24,157 nucleotides of DNA from JAJDXO01 sp964620095 (GTDB lineage: Bacteria; Pseudomonadota; Alphaproteobacteria; Rhodospirillales; UBA2165): NCBI GenBank assembly GCA_964620095.1, contig CAZUGT010000128.1, forward strand, positions 1 through 24,157, in the 5' to 3' direction. Both the position numbers and the translations under genes were made by a program. The notes below the pieces were generated by a model, which ran no database searches, was not told where the DNA came from, and worked only from the letters and a program-made list of their open reading frames with translations. Shown here piece after piece: positions 7,263-15,091 of the stretch (the first letter of the stretch is position 1; the number at the start of each line of letters is the position of its first letter).

Positions 7263-8798
7263 CTAGGCGTTGCGGAGGGGCAGCGCGACGAAGCGTTCAT
7301 TGCCGCGCCGCTCCACAAGCAGCAGCACCGCGGACCGGTCGACCGCGCCGGCCCGCTCGATCGCATCGGCGACATCGGCCGGGGTTTCGACCGATTTGCC
7401 GGCGACCGAGACGATCACGTCGCCCCGGCCGAGGCCTTGGCGCGCCGCGGGGCTGCCGGGCTTGATGGCGGTGATCACGACGCCTTCCGTATCCCGGTCC
7501 AGCCCGAAGGCGCGGCGGGTCTGCCGGTCCAGCGCCGCCAATTCGAGGCCCAGCGCATCGCCGGTCTCCGCCTTGGCGACCGGTTCGGCATTGGGCGAGC
7601 TTCCGATACGCACCTCGATGGTGCGCTTCCGGCCGTCGCGCCAGACCTCCATCTCGGCCTCATCGCCCGCCTGCAGGGAACCGATGATCCGGGGCAGATC
7701 CTTGAGGCGCTCGACGGTCTTGTCGTTGACCTCCAGGATCACATCGCCACGCTTCAGTCCGGCCTTATCCGCCGGACTGCCATCGGTCACCCGGGACACC
7801 AGCGCGCCGGCGGCCTCTTCGAGATCGAGGCCGGCCGCCAGTTCTTCGGTGACAGCCTGGATATGGACGCCGAGCCAGCCCCGCTGGACTTGCCCATCGT
7901 CCTTCAAGTCTTCGATGACGGTCTCGGCAAGCGACGAGGGAATGGCAAACCCGATGCCCACGTTGCCGCCCGACGGCGAGAAGATGGCGGTATTCACCCC
8001 GATCACCTCGCCCCGCAGGTTGAAGGCCGGACCACCGGAATTGCCCTGGTTGATCGGCGCATCGATCTGCAGGAAGTCGTCAAACGGTCCCGCGCCGATG
8101 TCGCGATCGCGGGCCGAGATAATTCCGATCGTCGCCGTCTTGCCGACGCCGAGCGGGTTGCCGATGGTCACGATCCAATCGCCGACCCGCATATCGGCGG
8201 AGGATCCGAATGAAACTGTCGGCAGATCGCGCTTGGCATCGATTTTCAAAAGGGCGAGATCGGTCTTTTCATCCTGTCCGATGAGCTTCGCCTCGTACTT
8301 CTTGCCGTCATGCATGACGACGGTGATTTCGTCGGCGCCATCGATGACATGATGGTTGGTGACGATCAGCCCGTCCTTTTCGATGATGAAGCCGGAGCCG
8401 AGCCCGTGGGCCCGGGGACCATGGGGCTGGCCTCGGAATTGGGGCATTTCGGGCATTCCGAATTGCCGGCTTCCATCCTCGCCGAAGAAGCGCCGGAAGA
8501 ACTCGTCGAATTGGGGCGGCACCCGGCCGGACGAGAACACCGGACCTGCGGCCTTTTTCTCGACCCGGATGGTAACCACGGCGGGGCTCACCCGCTCCAC
8601 CACATCGGCGACATTTACCGGCATCGCGGGGACGGACGCCTGGACGGATTTCACCGCTTCGGCGGAATTCGCCTGGGATGTCCGGTCCAACTGGTCGGCG
8701 AATGCGATCCCGCCGGCGATCGTGCCGGTCGCGAGAGCCGTGATTGCCGTCAATGCGAGAAGTTTTGACTTCGGTGTTTGTAAGCGTTGTTTTCGCAT
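7263..8798 (-). CDS. periplasmic serine endoprotease HtrA/DegP (Do family)
   Basis: A 511-residue protein from the chosen start. A signal peptide covers about 1-35, with basic MRKQRLQTPKSK, a hydrophobic core and a likely cut after AFA. The trypsin-like domain (about 60-280) has the catalytic triad His150 in TNHHVIDGADE, Asp180 in KTDLALLKID and Ser254 in QGNSGGP. Two PDZ domains follow (about 290-380 and 410-505). This is the full-length DegP/DegQ layout: a periplasmic protease and chaperone for misfolded envelope proteins. The ATG at 8798 is chosen over one seven codons upstream because AAGGAG lies exactly seven bases before it. A palindrome about 120 bases upstream may be its operator, and the two-component genes just downstream may control it. 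Confidence 0.95.
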   Translation of the reverse strand: MRKQRLQTPKSKLLALTAITALATGTIAGGIAFADQLDRTSQANSAEAVKSVQASVPAMPVNVADVVERVSPAVVTIRVEKKAAGPVFSSGRVPPQFDEFFRRFFGEDGSRQFGMPEMPQFRGQPHGPRAHGLGSGFIIEKDGLIVTNHHVIDGADEITVVMHDGKKYEAKLIGQDEKTDLALLKIDAKRDLPTVSFGSSADMRVGDWIVTIGNPLGVGKTATIGIISARDRDIGAGPFDDFLQIDAPINQGNSGGPAFNLRGEVIGVNTAIFSPSGGNVGIGFAIPSSLAETVIEDLKDDGQVQRGWLGVHIQAVTEELAAGLDLEEAAGALVSRVTDGSPADKAGLKRGDVILEVNDKTVERLKDLPRIIGSLQAGDEAEMEVWRDGRKRTIEVRIGSSPNAEPVAKAETGDALGLELAALDRQTRRAFGLDRDTEGVVITAIKPGSPAARQGLGRGDVIVSVAGKSVETPADVADAIERAGAVDRSAVLLLVERRGNERFVALPLRNA

Positions 8799-8805
8799 CT
8801 CAATT

Positions 8806-8811
8806 CTCCTT
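8806..8811 (-). promoter_or_regulatory. ribosome binding site deciding the htrA start
   Basis: AAGGAG on the minus strand, followed by AATTGAG and then ATG at 8798. This near-perfect Shine-Dalgarno match at a seven-base spacing rules out the longer reading frame that begins at 8819. Confidence 0.8.
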
Positions 8812-8917
8812 GAAATCAAACGAATTTCAGGGCATCGGAAGCGCCAGCCGGCGTGATTTCCAATGCCGTCGGGAATTGAGACTAACGAGTGCCGTCTAAC
8901 CCCTACCTGTCCGGCAG

Positions 8918-8933
8918 ATTACCATTCGGTAAT
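8918..8933. promoter_or_regulatory. palindrome ATTACC-N4-GGTAAT upstream of htrA, possible operator
   Basis: A perfect 6+6 inverted repeat with a 4-base centre, AT-rich inside GC-rich DNA, in the 171-base gap between the M20 hydrolase gene and htrA, about 120 bases before the htrA start. It is not followed by a T-run on either strand, so a protein-binding site is more likely than a terminator. Which regulator would bind is unknown; OmpR-family proteins often prefer direct repeats. Confidence 0.4.
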
Positions 8934-8953
8934 GTTTGCCCAAAGCGGTCGAA

Positions 8954-8977
8954 GGCGATGAGGAAAACCTCAACGCC
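8954..8977 (-). terminator. hairpin spanning the M20 hydrolase stop codon
   Basis: On the RNA strand GGCG-U-UGAGG pairs with CCUCA-U-CGCC around a UUUU loop, nine base pairs with one U-U mismatch. It includes the UGA stop of the M20 hydrolase gene. Only UUCG follows, so it lacks a U-tract and would be at best a weak terminator or a 3'-end stabiliser. Confidence 0.3.
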
Positions 8978-10148
8978 TGATCCCGCCACCCAGCACTTTC
9001 TCCACCAACCGCACCCAAAACGATGCCCCGATGGGGAGGATCTCGTCGTTGAACTCGTAGCGCGTATTGTGGAGCGGATAGGTTTCCCGGTCCGGGAATC
9101 CGGCGCCAAGGCGGACAAATGTGCCCGGCCGCTCGTTCAGCATGAACGCGAAATCCTCGGACGCCATGGTCGGCGGATAGGCCTGCTCCAGATTTTCCTC
9201 GCCGACCACGTCAACCGCCACCGAACGGGCAATCTCGCTTTGCGGACCGTTATTGACCAGCACCGGATAGAGCTGTTCGTACGAGACGTCCGCGCTGCCG
9301 CCGTGGGCCGACGCGATGCCACCGGCGATTTGCTCGATCTGCGGCTTGATGGTCTTCTCCGGATCGAGGGCGAAGGACCGGACCGTTCCGCCCAGCACCG
9401 CCTGATCGGGGATCACGTTCATGGCGTCACCGGCGTGAAACTGGGTTACCGATACGACGATGGCGTCGATGGGATTGGTGGCCCGGCTCGAGATGGTCTG
9501 AAGTCCCGAGACGATTTCCGCACCGATCACCACCGGATCGATCCCCTGGTGGGGCGCCGCGGCGTGGCTGCCGCGCCCCTTGACGACGATCTCGAATCTC
9601 GCCGCCGATGCCATTCCCGGCCCCTCGCCGATGCTGATTTTGCCGGCCGGCATGTTGGGCCAGTTGTGCATGCCGTAGACGGTGTCGGCGGGAAACTTGT
9701 CGAACAGTCCCTCCTCCACCATCACCTGGCCGCCGCCCGCCATCTCCTCGGCCGGCTGGAAGATGAAATGAACGGTGCCGTTGAAATTTTTCGTCTCCGC
9801 GAGGTGCTTGGCGGCGCCCAACAGCATGGTCGTATGCCCATCGTGCCCACAGGCGTGCATCTTGCCGGGCACCTGGGACTTGTACGGAAGGTCGGTCTGC
9901 TCGGGCATGTCGAGAGCATCCATGTCGGCGCGAAGGCCTATGGAGGGTCCGTCGCCATTGACCAGCGTGCCGACGACGCCAGTCACCGCCATGCCCCGAT
10001 CAATCTCGACGCCGAACGCCGAAAGCTTTTCGGCCACCAAATCCGACGTCCGATGCTCTTCGAACGCGGTTTCCGGATGAACGTGAATATCCTGCCGCCA
10101 GGACGCCATTTCGTCCTTGAGGGCGTCGAGTTCCTTGATGACCGGCAT
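8970..10148 (-). CDS. M20-family amidohydrolase (hippurate hydrolase-like)
   Basis: A 392-residue metallopeptidase of the M20D amidohydrolase group (HipO, IAA-amino acid hydrolase, N-acyl-amino acid deacylases). Metal ligands and catalytic residues are visible: Cys100, His102 and His105 in HACGHDGH, Glu134-Glu135 in QPAEEMAGG, His161 in GMHNWP and His360 in PLHNTRY. The lid/dimerisation domain begins near RFEIVVKGRGSHAA (184-196). It should remove an acyl group from an N-acyl amino acid in the cytoplasm; the natural substrate is not evident. It is divergent from nadC and upstream of htrA on the same strand. Length is normal for the family and nothing is missing. Confidence 0.92.
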   Translation of the reverse strand: MPVIKELDALKDEMASWRQDIHVHPETAFEEHRTSDLVAEKLSAFGVEIDRGMAVTGVVGTLVNGDGPSIGLRADMDALDMPEQTDLPYKSQVPGKMHACGHDGHTTMLLGAAKHLAETKNFNGTVHFIFQPAEEMAGGGQVMVEEGLFDKFPADTVYGMHNWPNMPAGKISIGEGPGMASAARFEIVVKGRGSHAAAPHQGIDPVVIGAEIVSGLQTISSRATNPIDAIVVSVTQFHAGDAMNVIPDQAVLGGTVRSFALDPEKTIKPQIEQIAGGIASAHGGSADVSYEQLYPVLVNNGPQSEIARSVAVDVVGEENLEQAYPPTMASEDFAFMLNERPGTFVRLGAGFPDRETYPLHNTRYEFNDEILPIGASFWVRLVEKVLGGGIRR

Positions 10149-10182
10149 CGTGTTCCCCGTTCCAGATTAAGCCCCGGGGAGT

Positions 10183-10247
10183 TTGGCCAATACGGGCCGT
10201 TTGCTCAACCACCCCTTGGCCTTGACTTGCCGTTTCCATGGGCCAAG
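10183..10247. promoter_or_regulatory. TTGGCC/GGCCAA repeats in the M20 hydrolase-nadC divergent region
   Basis: The 130-base gap between divergent genes holds a TTGGCCAA palindrome (10183-10190), CTTGGCC (10215-10221) and its reverse complement GGCCAAG (10241-10247). The last two are separated by 19 bases, which contain TTGACT (10222-10227), a possible -35 for nadC, though no good -10 follows. The repeats could be binding sites or a weak leader hairpin; neither is established. Confidence 0.25.
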
Positions 10248-10278
10248 TCTCTATTCCTGCGCTGCTCCGGGGATTTTC

Positions 10279-11136
10279 ATGACCGCCAATCTGCCAGCCG
10301 ACCTTGATGCCGAGGAGGTCAACCGGATCGTCGATGCGGCCATCGCCGAAGATGTGGGCAAGGGCGACATCACGTCCCGGGCGGTCATCCCCAAGGAAAC
10401 GGATTTCGAGGGCGTCATGGCGGCGCGGGAACCCGTTGTCGTCGCCGGGCTTTGGACCGCCGGGCTGGTTTTCGAAAAGTTTTCCCCCGGGATTTTATTC
10501 GAAGCGCTCATCGCCGAGGGCGAGGCGGTCGAGGCGGGAACCGCCTTGGCCCGGATTTCCGGTCCTGCGGGCGAGCTTCTCGCCGCGGAGCGCACGGCCA
10601 TAAATTTCGTCCAGCATCTTTCCGGCATCGCGACACTCACGCGGGTCTACGCCGACGCCATTGCCTCGGAAAACACGGTGCTTCTGGACACCCGCAAGAC
10701 CATTCCGGGCCTCAGGCAGCTGGAGAAATACGCGACCCGGATGGGCGGGGCGACCAACCACCGCATGCGCCTCGACGATGGCGTGCTGATCAAGGACAAC
10801 CACGTGGCGGTCGCCGGCGGCATCGGCGAGGCGGTTCGCCGGGCCATCGATGCCGGCCTGATGCATGTCGAAGTGGAGTGCGACACCTTGGCACAGGTCA
10901 CCGAGGCCGCGGACTCGGGCGCGGAGCGCATCCTGCTGGATAACATGAGCCCGGAGGACATGCGCCGGGCCGTCGAAATCATCGATAACCGCTGCACCAC
11001 CGAAGCGTCGGGCAACGTGACCCTGGACAATATCAAGGCGGTCGCGGCGTCCGGTGTCGACTATGTCTCTGTCGGGCGGCTGACCCACTCGGCGCCCTCG
11101 GCGAATATCGGGCTCGATTGGACCCCGGCGGCGTAG
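10279..11136 (+). CDS. nadC: nicotinate-nucleotide pyrophosphorylase (quinolinate phosphoribosyltransferase)
   Basis: A 285-residue enzyme that converts quinolinate and PRPP to nicotinate mononucleotide, CO2 and pyrophosphate, the third step of de novo NAD synthesis. Recognisable residues: EDVGKGDIT (24-32), ERTAINFVQHLSGIAT (104-119) with Arg105, DTRKTIPG (137-144), NHRMRLDDG (160-168), the catalytic-site Lys172 in IKDNH, VEVE (197-200), LLDNM (219-223) and SVGRLTHS (264-271). The whole family pattern is intact and the length is normal. I start at ATG 10279, with GGGGA five bases before it, rather than 32 codons upstream, where the extra residues look unrelated. The usual partners nadA and nadB are not next to it. 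It is convergent with fhs, six bases apart. Confidence 0.96.
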   Translation: MTANLPADLDAEEVNRIVDAAIAEDVGKGDITSRAVIPKETDFEGVMAAREPVVVAGLWTAGLVFEKFSPGILFEALIAEGEAVEAGTALARISGPAGELLAAERTAINFVQHLSGIATLTRVYADAIASENTVLLDTRKTIPGLRQLEKYATRMGGATNHRMRLDDGVLIKDNHVAVAGGIGEAVRRAIDAGLMHVEVECDTLAQVTEAADSGAERILLDNMSPEDMRRAVEIIDNRCTTEASGNVTLDNIKAVAASGVDYVSVGRLTHSAPSANIGLDWTPAA

Positions 11137-11142
11137 CCGGCT

Positions 11143-12807
11143 TTAGGACATCCCCACGATCTCCCCGTCCGAACCGATCGAGATCGAATTGGCCGCCGGT
11201 TCCCGCGGCAGTCCGGGCATGGTCATCATGTCGCCGCAGACCGCGACGATGAATCCGGCCCCGGCACTGAGCCGGATTTCCCTCACCGGGAACGGAAAAT
11301 TCGCCGGCGCCCCGAGCGCTTTCGGGTCGGTCGAGAAACTGAATTGGGTTTTGGCGATGCACACCGGCACATCGCCCCACCCGGCCGCTTCCAGGTCCCG
11401 AATTCGCGCGGCAGCCGCGCTCGACAGCTCGATGCCGTCGGATCGATAGACCTTGCGCGCAATGGCGCCGATTTTCTCGGCGATGGGGGCGTCCAGATCG
11501 TAGGTGAAGTTGGGCTCGGCCGGCTCCCCGGCGGTCGTCTCGACGACGGCGCGGGCAAGGCTTTCCGCGCCGGCGCCGCCGTCCGCGAAGTGGGTGCTCT
11601 CCTCGAAGCGAATATCGTCGGCGGCGCAGAGTTCGGCCAGTTTCGCCGCCTCGGCATCTCCATCGGCCGCGAAGCGATTCAGGGTGACGATCACCGGCAG
11701 CCCAAAATTCCGCATGTTTTCCGCGTGGCGGCTCAGGTTCGCAAACCCCGCGGCGACGGCATCGACGTTTTCATTTTCGATGTCGCCCAATCCCACCCCG
11801 CCATGGGACTTGAGGGCGCGGATGGTCGCGACAATCACCGCCGCCGATGGGCGAAGGCCGGTAAGCCGGCATTTGATGTCGATAAACTTTTCCGCGCCGA
11901 GATCGGCGCCGAAACCGGCTTCGGTCACCACGAAATCGGCGAGCTTCAAACCCGCGCGCGTCGCCGCGACGGACGAGCACCCATGGGCAATGTTGGCGAA
12001 GGGACCGCCATGAACCAGGGCCGGCGTGCCCCCGGCGGTCTGAACAAGGTTCGGCCGGATAGCATCCTTCAGCAGGACGGCCATTGCCCCCGCCGCGTCA
12101 ATATCCCCAGCAGTGACCATTTCCCGCTGCCGGGTCCGACCGACGACAATGCGGGAAAGCCGCTGGATGAAATCATCCGCTCCCTCGGCAAGGCAAAGGA
12201 TGGCCATGACCTCGGAAGCCGCAGTGATATCGAAACCGCCTTCCCGGGCAAATCCGTTCGAGACCCCGCCGAGCGAGAGGGCGACCTGCCGAAGGGCCCG
12301 ATCGTTCATGTCGAGGACACGCGGCCAACTGACCCGCCGGGAGTCCAGGCCGGTCCGGTTGTCCCAATAGATGTGATTGTCGATCATCGCCGCCAACAGA
12401 TTGTGCGCGGCCGTTACGGCGTGGAGATCCCCGGTGAAATGCAGGTTGATGTCGTCCGACGGCTCGATGGTCGATTTGCCGCCGCCGGTCCCGCCGCCTT
12501 TCATGCCGAAGACGGGACCCAGGCTGGGCTCGCGAAGGCAAACGACCGCCCGTTCACCGATCTTCGAGAGACCATCCGCCAATCCGATGCTCGTGGTGGT
12601 CTTTCCTTCGCCATAGCGGGTGGGGGTCATCGCCGTGACGAGAATCAGTTTGCCATCGGTTTGCCCGTCGAGGCCATCCAGGAATTTCGAGGAGAGTTTG
12701 GCCTTATGAGTACCGTAGGGCTCAAGGGCGTCCACTGGAATGTCGAGTAGCGCGCCGATCTCACCGATCGGCCGCAAGAACTGTCCTTCGTCTGTCTCCC
12801 CGGCCAT
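11143..12807 (-). CDS. fhs: formate-tetrahydrofolate ligase
   Basis: A 554-residue enzyme that makes 10-formyltetrahydrofolate from formate, THF and ATP, feeding one-carbon units to purine and fMet synthesis. The diagnostic nucleotide-binding loop TPTRYGEGKTTT (61-72) is present, as are KGGGTGGGKSTI just after LGPVFGM, and further on the FVVTEAGFGADLGAEKF segment and LPVIVTLNRF. Length matches the usual 555-560 residues of homotetrameric bacterial enzymes. GGGAG lies eight bases before the ATG at 12807. A TATGAT on the minus strand about 45 bases upstream could be its -10 element, but no matching -35 is evident. No folD or other C1 genes are adjacent. The name ftfL is also used for this gene. 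Confidence 0.97.
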   Translation of the reverse strand: MAGETDEGQFLRPIGEIGALLDIPVDALEPYGTHKAKLSSKFLDGLDGQTDGKLILVTAMTPTRYGEGKTTTSIGLADGLSKIGERAVVCLREPSLGPVFGMKGGGTGGGKSTIEPSDDINLHFTGDLHAVTAAHNLLAAMIDNHIYWDNRTGLDSRRVSWPRVLDMNDRALRQVALSLGGVSNGFAREGGFDITAASEVMAILCLAEGADDFIQRLSRIVVGRTRQREMVTAGDIDAAGAMAVLLKDAIRPNLVQTAGGTPALVHGGPFANIAHGCSSVAATRAGLKLADFVVTEAGFGADLGAEKFIDIKCRLTGLRPSAAVIVATIRALKSHGGVGLGDIENENVDAVAAGFANLSRHAENMRNFGLPVIVTLNRFAADGDAEAAKLAELCAADDIRFEESTHFADGGAGAESLARAVVETTAGEPAEPNFTYDLDAPIAEKIGAIARKVYRSDGIELSSAAAARIRDLEAAGWGDVPVCIAKTQFSFSTDPKALGAPANFPFPVREIRLSAGAGFIVAVCGDMMTMPGLPREPAANSISIGSDGEIVGMS

Positions 12808-12945
12808 GCCGCGTGCTCCCAGCCCTTAACCCTGACCCGTTTGCCCGGAATCATATCAGTTCACGGGACGAAGAAAAGAATCTACAACTGGATGCCGCAG
12901 CCGGAATGGGCGGCTTCCCAACGCCGTCCTGCCCTCTCATCTTCA

Positions 12946-13806
12946 ATGGCCGGGGTGCCGGAATTGGCCCGATCCGCTTTCAAGCTTCTCCGTATGGCGA
13001 TCTCGACGGTGCTGGGAAACCGGCCCAAGGGTTACTTCATTCCGTACCGTCATGCGGCGGCAATGCCGCCGCCGGACTCGACCGCCTATCCCGCCATCGC
13101 GGAACTGTTCGCTGCCGCCGAAGAGCGCCAGCGGAAGTTCCTACGGAACATCAAAAAATATGCTGAAGATATTGAAAAAATTGGTGAAAACAACCCGCCG
13201 AAGCCCCGATGGAATCAGGATTGGTTCCCCCGGATGGACGCCGTGGCCGCCTATGTCATGGTGCGTGAATTCCAACCCCGGCGGATCATCGAAGTCGGCT
13301 CCGGCCACTCCACCCGTTTTATGGCGCGGGCGGTCCGGGACGGCGCTCTTTCGACCCGAATAACCGCCGTCGATCCGGGTCCGCGCGCGAAGATCGACGG
13401 CTTGGATTTGGAGGCGATCTCCAAACTGGTCCATGAGGTTCCCCGGGAGCTGTTCGGGGAACTCGGCGCCGGGGACATTTTGTTCATCGACTCGAGCCAC
13501 ATCCTGATGCCCGGCACCGATGTCGATTACCTGTTCAACTCCGTACTGGCCCGCCTGCCGTCCGGCGTTCTGATCCACATCCACGACATTCTGTTGCCGG
13601 ACCCCTACCCCGACGCCTGGACGTGGCGCGGGTACAACGAGCAATTGGGTGTCGCCCTGCTGCTTCAGGGCGGCGCGTACGAAATTCTGTTTTCCAGCCG
13701 CTATGCGGTGACGCGGCTGCGAAAATCCTTCGAGGAAACGGCAGCGGCGGGGTTGCCCCTCAACGAAGGGGCCCTTGAAACCAGCCTGTGGTTACGCAAG
13801 CTCTGA
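12946..13806 (+). CDS. class I SAM-dependent methyltransferase-like protein
   Basis: A 286-residue protein with a Rossmann methyltransferase core of the Methyltransf_24 type. Motif I is IIEVGSGHSTRF (114-125), the acidic residue of motif II is in AVDPGPR (141-147), and DILFIDSSH (177-185) plus VLIHIHDILLPDP (208-220) form the later strands. The conserved IDSSH and HIHDI histidines resemble cephalosporin hydroxylase and macrocin O-methyltransferase-like folds, but no acceptor can be named. The preceding GYFIPYRHA (29-37) also looks conserved. The start is uncertain: TTG 12841, ATG 12892, ATG 12946 and ATG 12994 are in frame and none has a ribosome binding site. I prefer 12946 because codons before it (several TCA/TCT serines) look non-coding. 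Its 3' end overlaps the convergent DUF454 gene by 15 bases. Confidence 0.8.
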   Translation: MAGVPELARSAFKLLRMAISTVLGNRPKGYFIPYRHAAAMPPPDSTAYPAIAELFAAAEERQRKFLRNIKKYAEDIEKIGENNPPKPRWNQDWFPRMDAVAAYVMVREFQPRRIIEVGSGHSTRFMARAVRDGALSTRITAVDPGPRAKIDGLDLEAISKLVHEVPRELFGELGAGDILFIDSSHILMPGTDVDYLFNSVLARLPSGVLIHIHDILLPDPYPDAWTWRGYNEQLGVALLLQGGAYEILFSSRYAVTRLRKSFEETAAAGLPLNEGALETSLWLRKL

Positions 13807-14253
13807 GCCGGGCGCCCGGCTGGCGCGGGTGAGGATGTAAATCGAGACCGGCGCCATGACCAGGAACATCAATGCCGGCGCCACCCAATCCTGAGCTACG
13901 AACAGGGTCACATAGACCAAACTCGCGGTCATGGAACCGATGGCCAGGGCCTTGGCGTAGACCGGGATAACCCTGTGCCGTTCCCAATTGATCAACAACG
14001 GGCCAAAACGCGGCCGGCTGTATAGCCAGCCGTAAAATCGCGTCGACGAACGGGCGAAACACCATGCGGCAATAATCAGGAAGATGGTCGTCGGCAATCC
14101 GGGGACAACGGTGCCGATGGCGCCGAGGACGACGAAGAACACGCCCGCGCCGATCAACACCGGCCTGAGCACGGGGCCGGCGGCGGGAACCGGGCAGTTG
14201 TCCCTTGGCAGTGGCGCGGCGCTATTCTTGCCCGGATTTTCGATCTCGTTCAT
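13792..14253 (-). CDS. YbaN/DUF454-family inner-membrane protein
   Basis: A 153-residue membrane protein. About 28 polar residues come first, then hydrophobic helices near 30-50, 53-67, 101-119 and 122-142. The family hallmark is clear: GAIGTVVPGLPTTIFLI, then AAWCFARSS, RFYGWL and RFGPLLINWERHRVIP (82-97). E. coli YbaN belongs here; biochemical function is unknown. The start ATG at 14253 has no Shine-Dalgarno at a usable distance, and a candidate promoter places the transcript start at or next to the ATG. It lies 60 bases after the second methyltransferase gene but has that promoter of its own. The stop is inside the 3' end of the opposite-strand methyltransferase. Confidence 0.88.
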   Translation of the reverse strand: MNEIENPGKNSAAPLPRDNCPVPAAGPVLRPVLIGAGVFFVVLGAIGTVVPGLPTTIFLIIAAWCFARSSTRFYGWLYSRPRFGPLLINWERHRVIPVYAKALAIGSMTASLVYVTLFVAQDWVAPALMFLVMAPVSIYILTRASRAPGSELA

Positions 14254-14260
14254 ACTTCAT

Positions 14261-14289
14261 AATATGTGAACGGTGTTACCGTTTGACAA
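14261..14289 (-). promoter_or_regulatory. candidate promoter with operator-like palindrome for the DUF454 gene
   Basis: On the minus strand TTGTCA (14289-14284, 5 of 6 matches to consensus) and CATATT (14266-14261, 4 of 6) are 17 bases apart. The whole spacer is filled by a perfect palindrome, AACGGT-AAC-ACCGTT (14283-14269). Palindromes between -35 and -10 are typical sites for TetR- or similar repressors. Transcription would begin about seven bases after the -10, at the DUF454 start codon. No regulator gene is nearby. Confidence 0.5.
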
Positions 14290-14313
14290 CCGCCGCGGCC
14301 AATAAAGCCGAGG

Positions 14314-15051
14314 TCAGCCGTTGATGCCCAATTCTTCCCGTTCATGCCATTTCATACGGGTCTCCCGGATCGTCCGGTCGGTCCCGGCCGTTTCGGCGCC
14401 CAATTTTTGCGCCCAGGCCCACCAATTATCCTGCACCTCGAAATTCCCGTAGTCCGGATGCTGTGTGACGAGCAGCCGGTAGATGGCCTCTATGTGGGGA
14501 ACCGACACCTCCTCCTGGCTGAGGCTCCGCACGGTAATTCCGTCACTCTGCATCCGGCCGGGATGTTTCCCCATCGTCCACGTATAGTCGTCGAACAACA
14601 GCCAGCCGCCGGGCCGCAAGAGTTTGTCCGCCAAAAAAAATGCCAGCCCGTCGACGGTCCAATTCTTCGCCCCATCGATGAAACAGAAGTCATAGCACGG
14701 CTCGCACACCCCGTTCCCGGACTGCGCCTCGATCCGCTTTTTCAGAAACCAGGTGTATGAGTTCTTTTCCCGGTGAATGGTGACCCGGCCGCCCAGCCCC
14801 GTCCTTTCGAGCAGCCCTTCGAGATTCGGGTCCCGGTCGCCCGCGGTGAGCAGGTCGACCGTATCGAGATGCCCATAACCTTCCTCCTCCATGGCGGCGG
14901 CCAGATAGACCGATGACACGCCATGGGCATGGCCCAGTTCCAGGCACCGCTCGGGGCGATGGTTGACGACGAACTGGTAAAGCTCCCAGCCCTCGTCGAC
15001 GCCCAGATACGGAATGCCGTCCAATGCGGCACGGACATCATCGAATTTCAT
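14314..15051 (-). CDS. class I SAM-dependent methyltransferase (Methyltransf_24 type)
   Basis: A 245-residue methyltransferase-like protein. Motif I is CLELGHAHGVSSVYLA (36-51), with HLDTVDLL (61-68) carrying the motif II acid. DFCFIDGAKNW (121-131) and GGWLLFDDYTW (148-158) match the O-methyltransferase pattern in which FIDG and LFDD flank the active site. It shares this plan with the methyltransferase at 12946-13806, but the two are not close copies. It lies 40 bases after the OppC-type permease gene in the same direction and is likely the last gene of that operon. Whether it modifies the transported compound or something else is unknown. Acceptor unidentified. Confidence 0.85.
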   Translation of the reverse strand: MKFDDVRAALDGIPYLGVDEGWELYQFVVNHRPERCLELGHAHGVSSVYLAAAMEEEGYGHLDTVDLLTAGDRDPNLEGLLERTGLGGRVTIHREKNSYTWFLKKRIEAQSGNGVCEPCYDFCFIDGAKNWTVDGLAFFLADKLLRPGGWLLFDDYTWTMGKHPGRMQSDGITVRSLSQEEVSVPHIEAIYRLLVTQHPDYGNFEVQDNWWAWAQKLGAETAGTDRTIRETRMKWHEREELGING

Positions 15052-15091
15052 GGTCGAAACCTAACGGGCCCGCCCGCCCCCGTCGAGGCGG

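Noticed and set aside
11344..12750. 468-codon plus-strand open frame opposite fhs
   Set aside because: Fully antisense to a clearly conserved formate-tetrahydrofolate ligase gene; no recognisable motif.
12850..12855. TATGAT on the minus strand as an fhs promoter
   Set aside because: A good -10 match, but no acceptable -35 at 16-18 bases, so not listed as a feature.
12841..12945. N-terminal extension of the first methyltransferase from TTG 12841 or ATG 12892
   Set aside because: No ribosome binding site, Pro/Ser/Arg-rich residues and codons unlike the rest of the gene; ATG 12946 preferred.
14283..14288. TTGACA on the plus strand as a -35 element
   Set aside because: No plus-strand gene follows; the next genes are on the minus strand. 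It overlaps the minus-strand promoter and palindrome instead.
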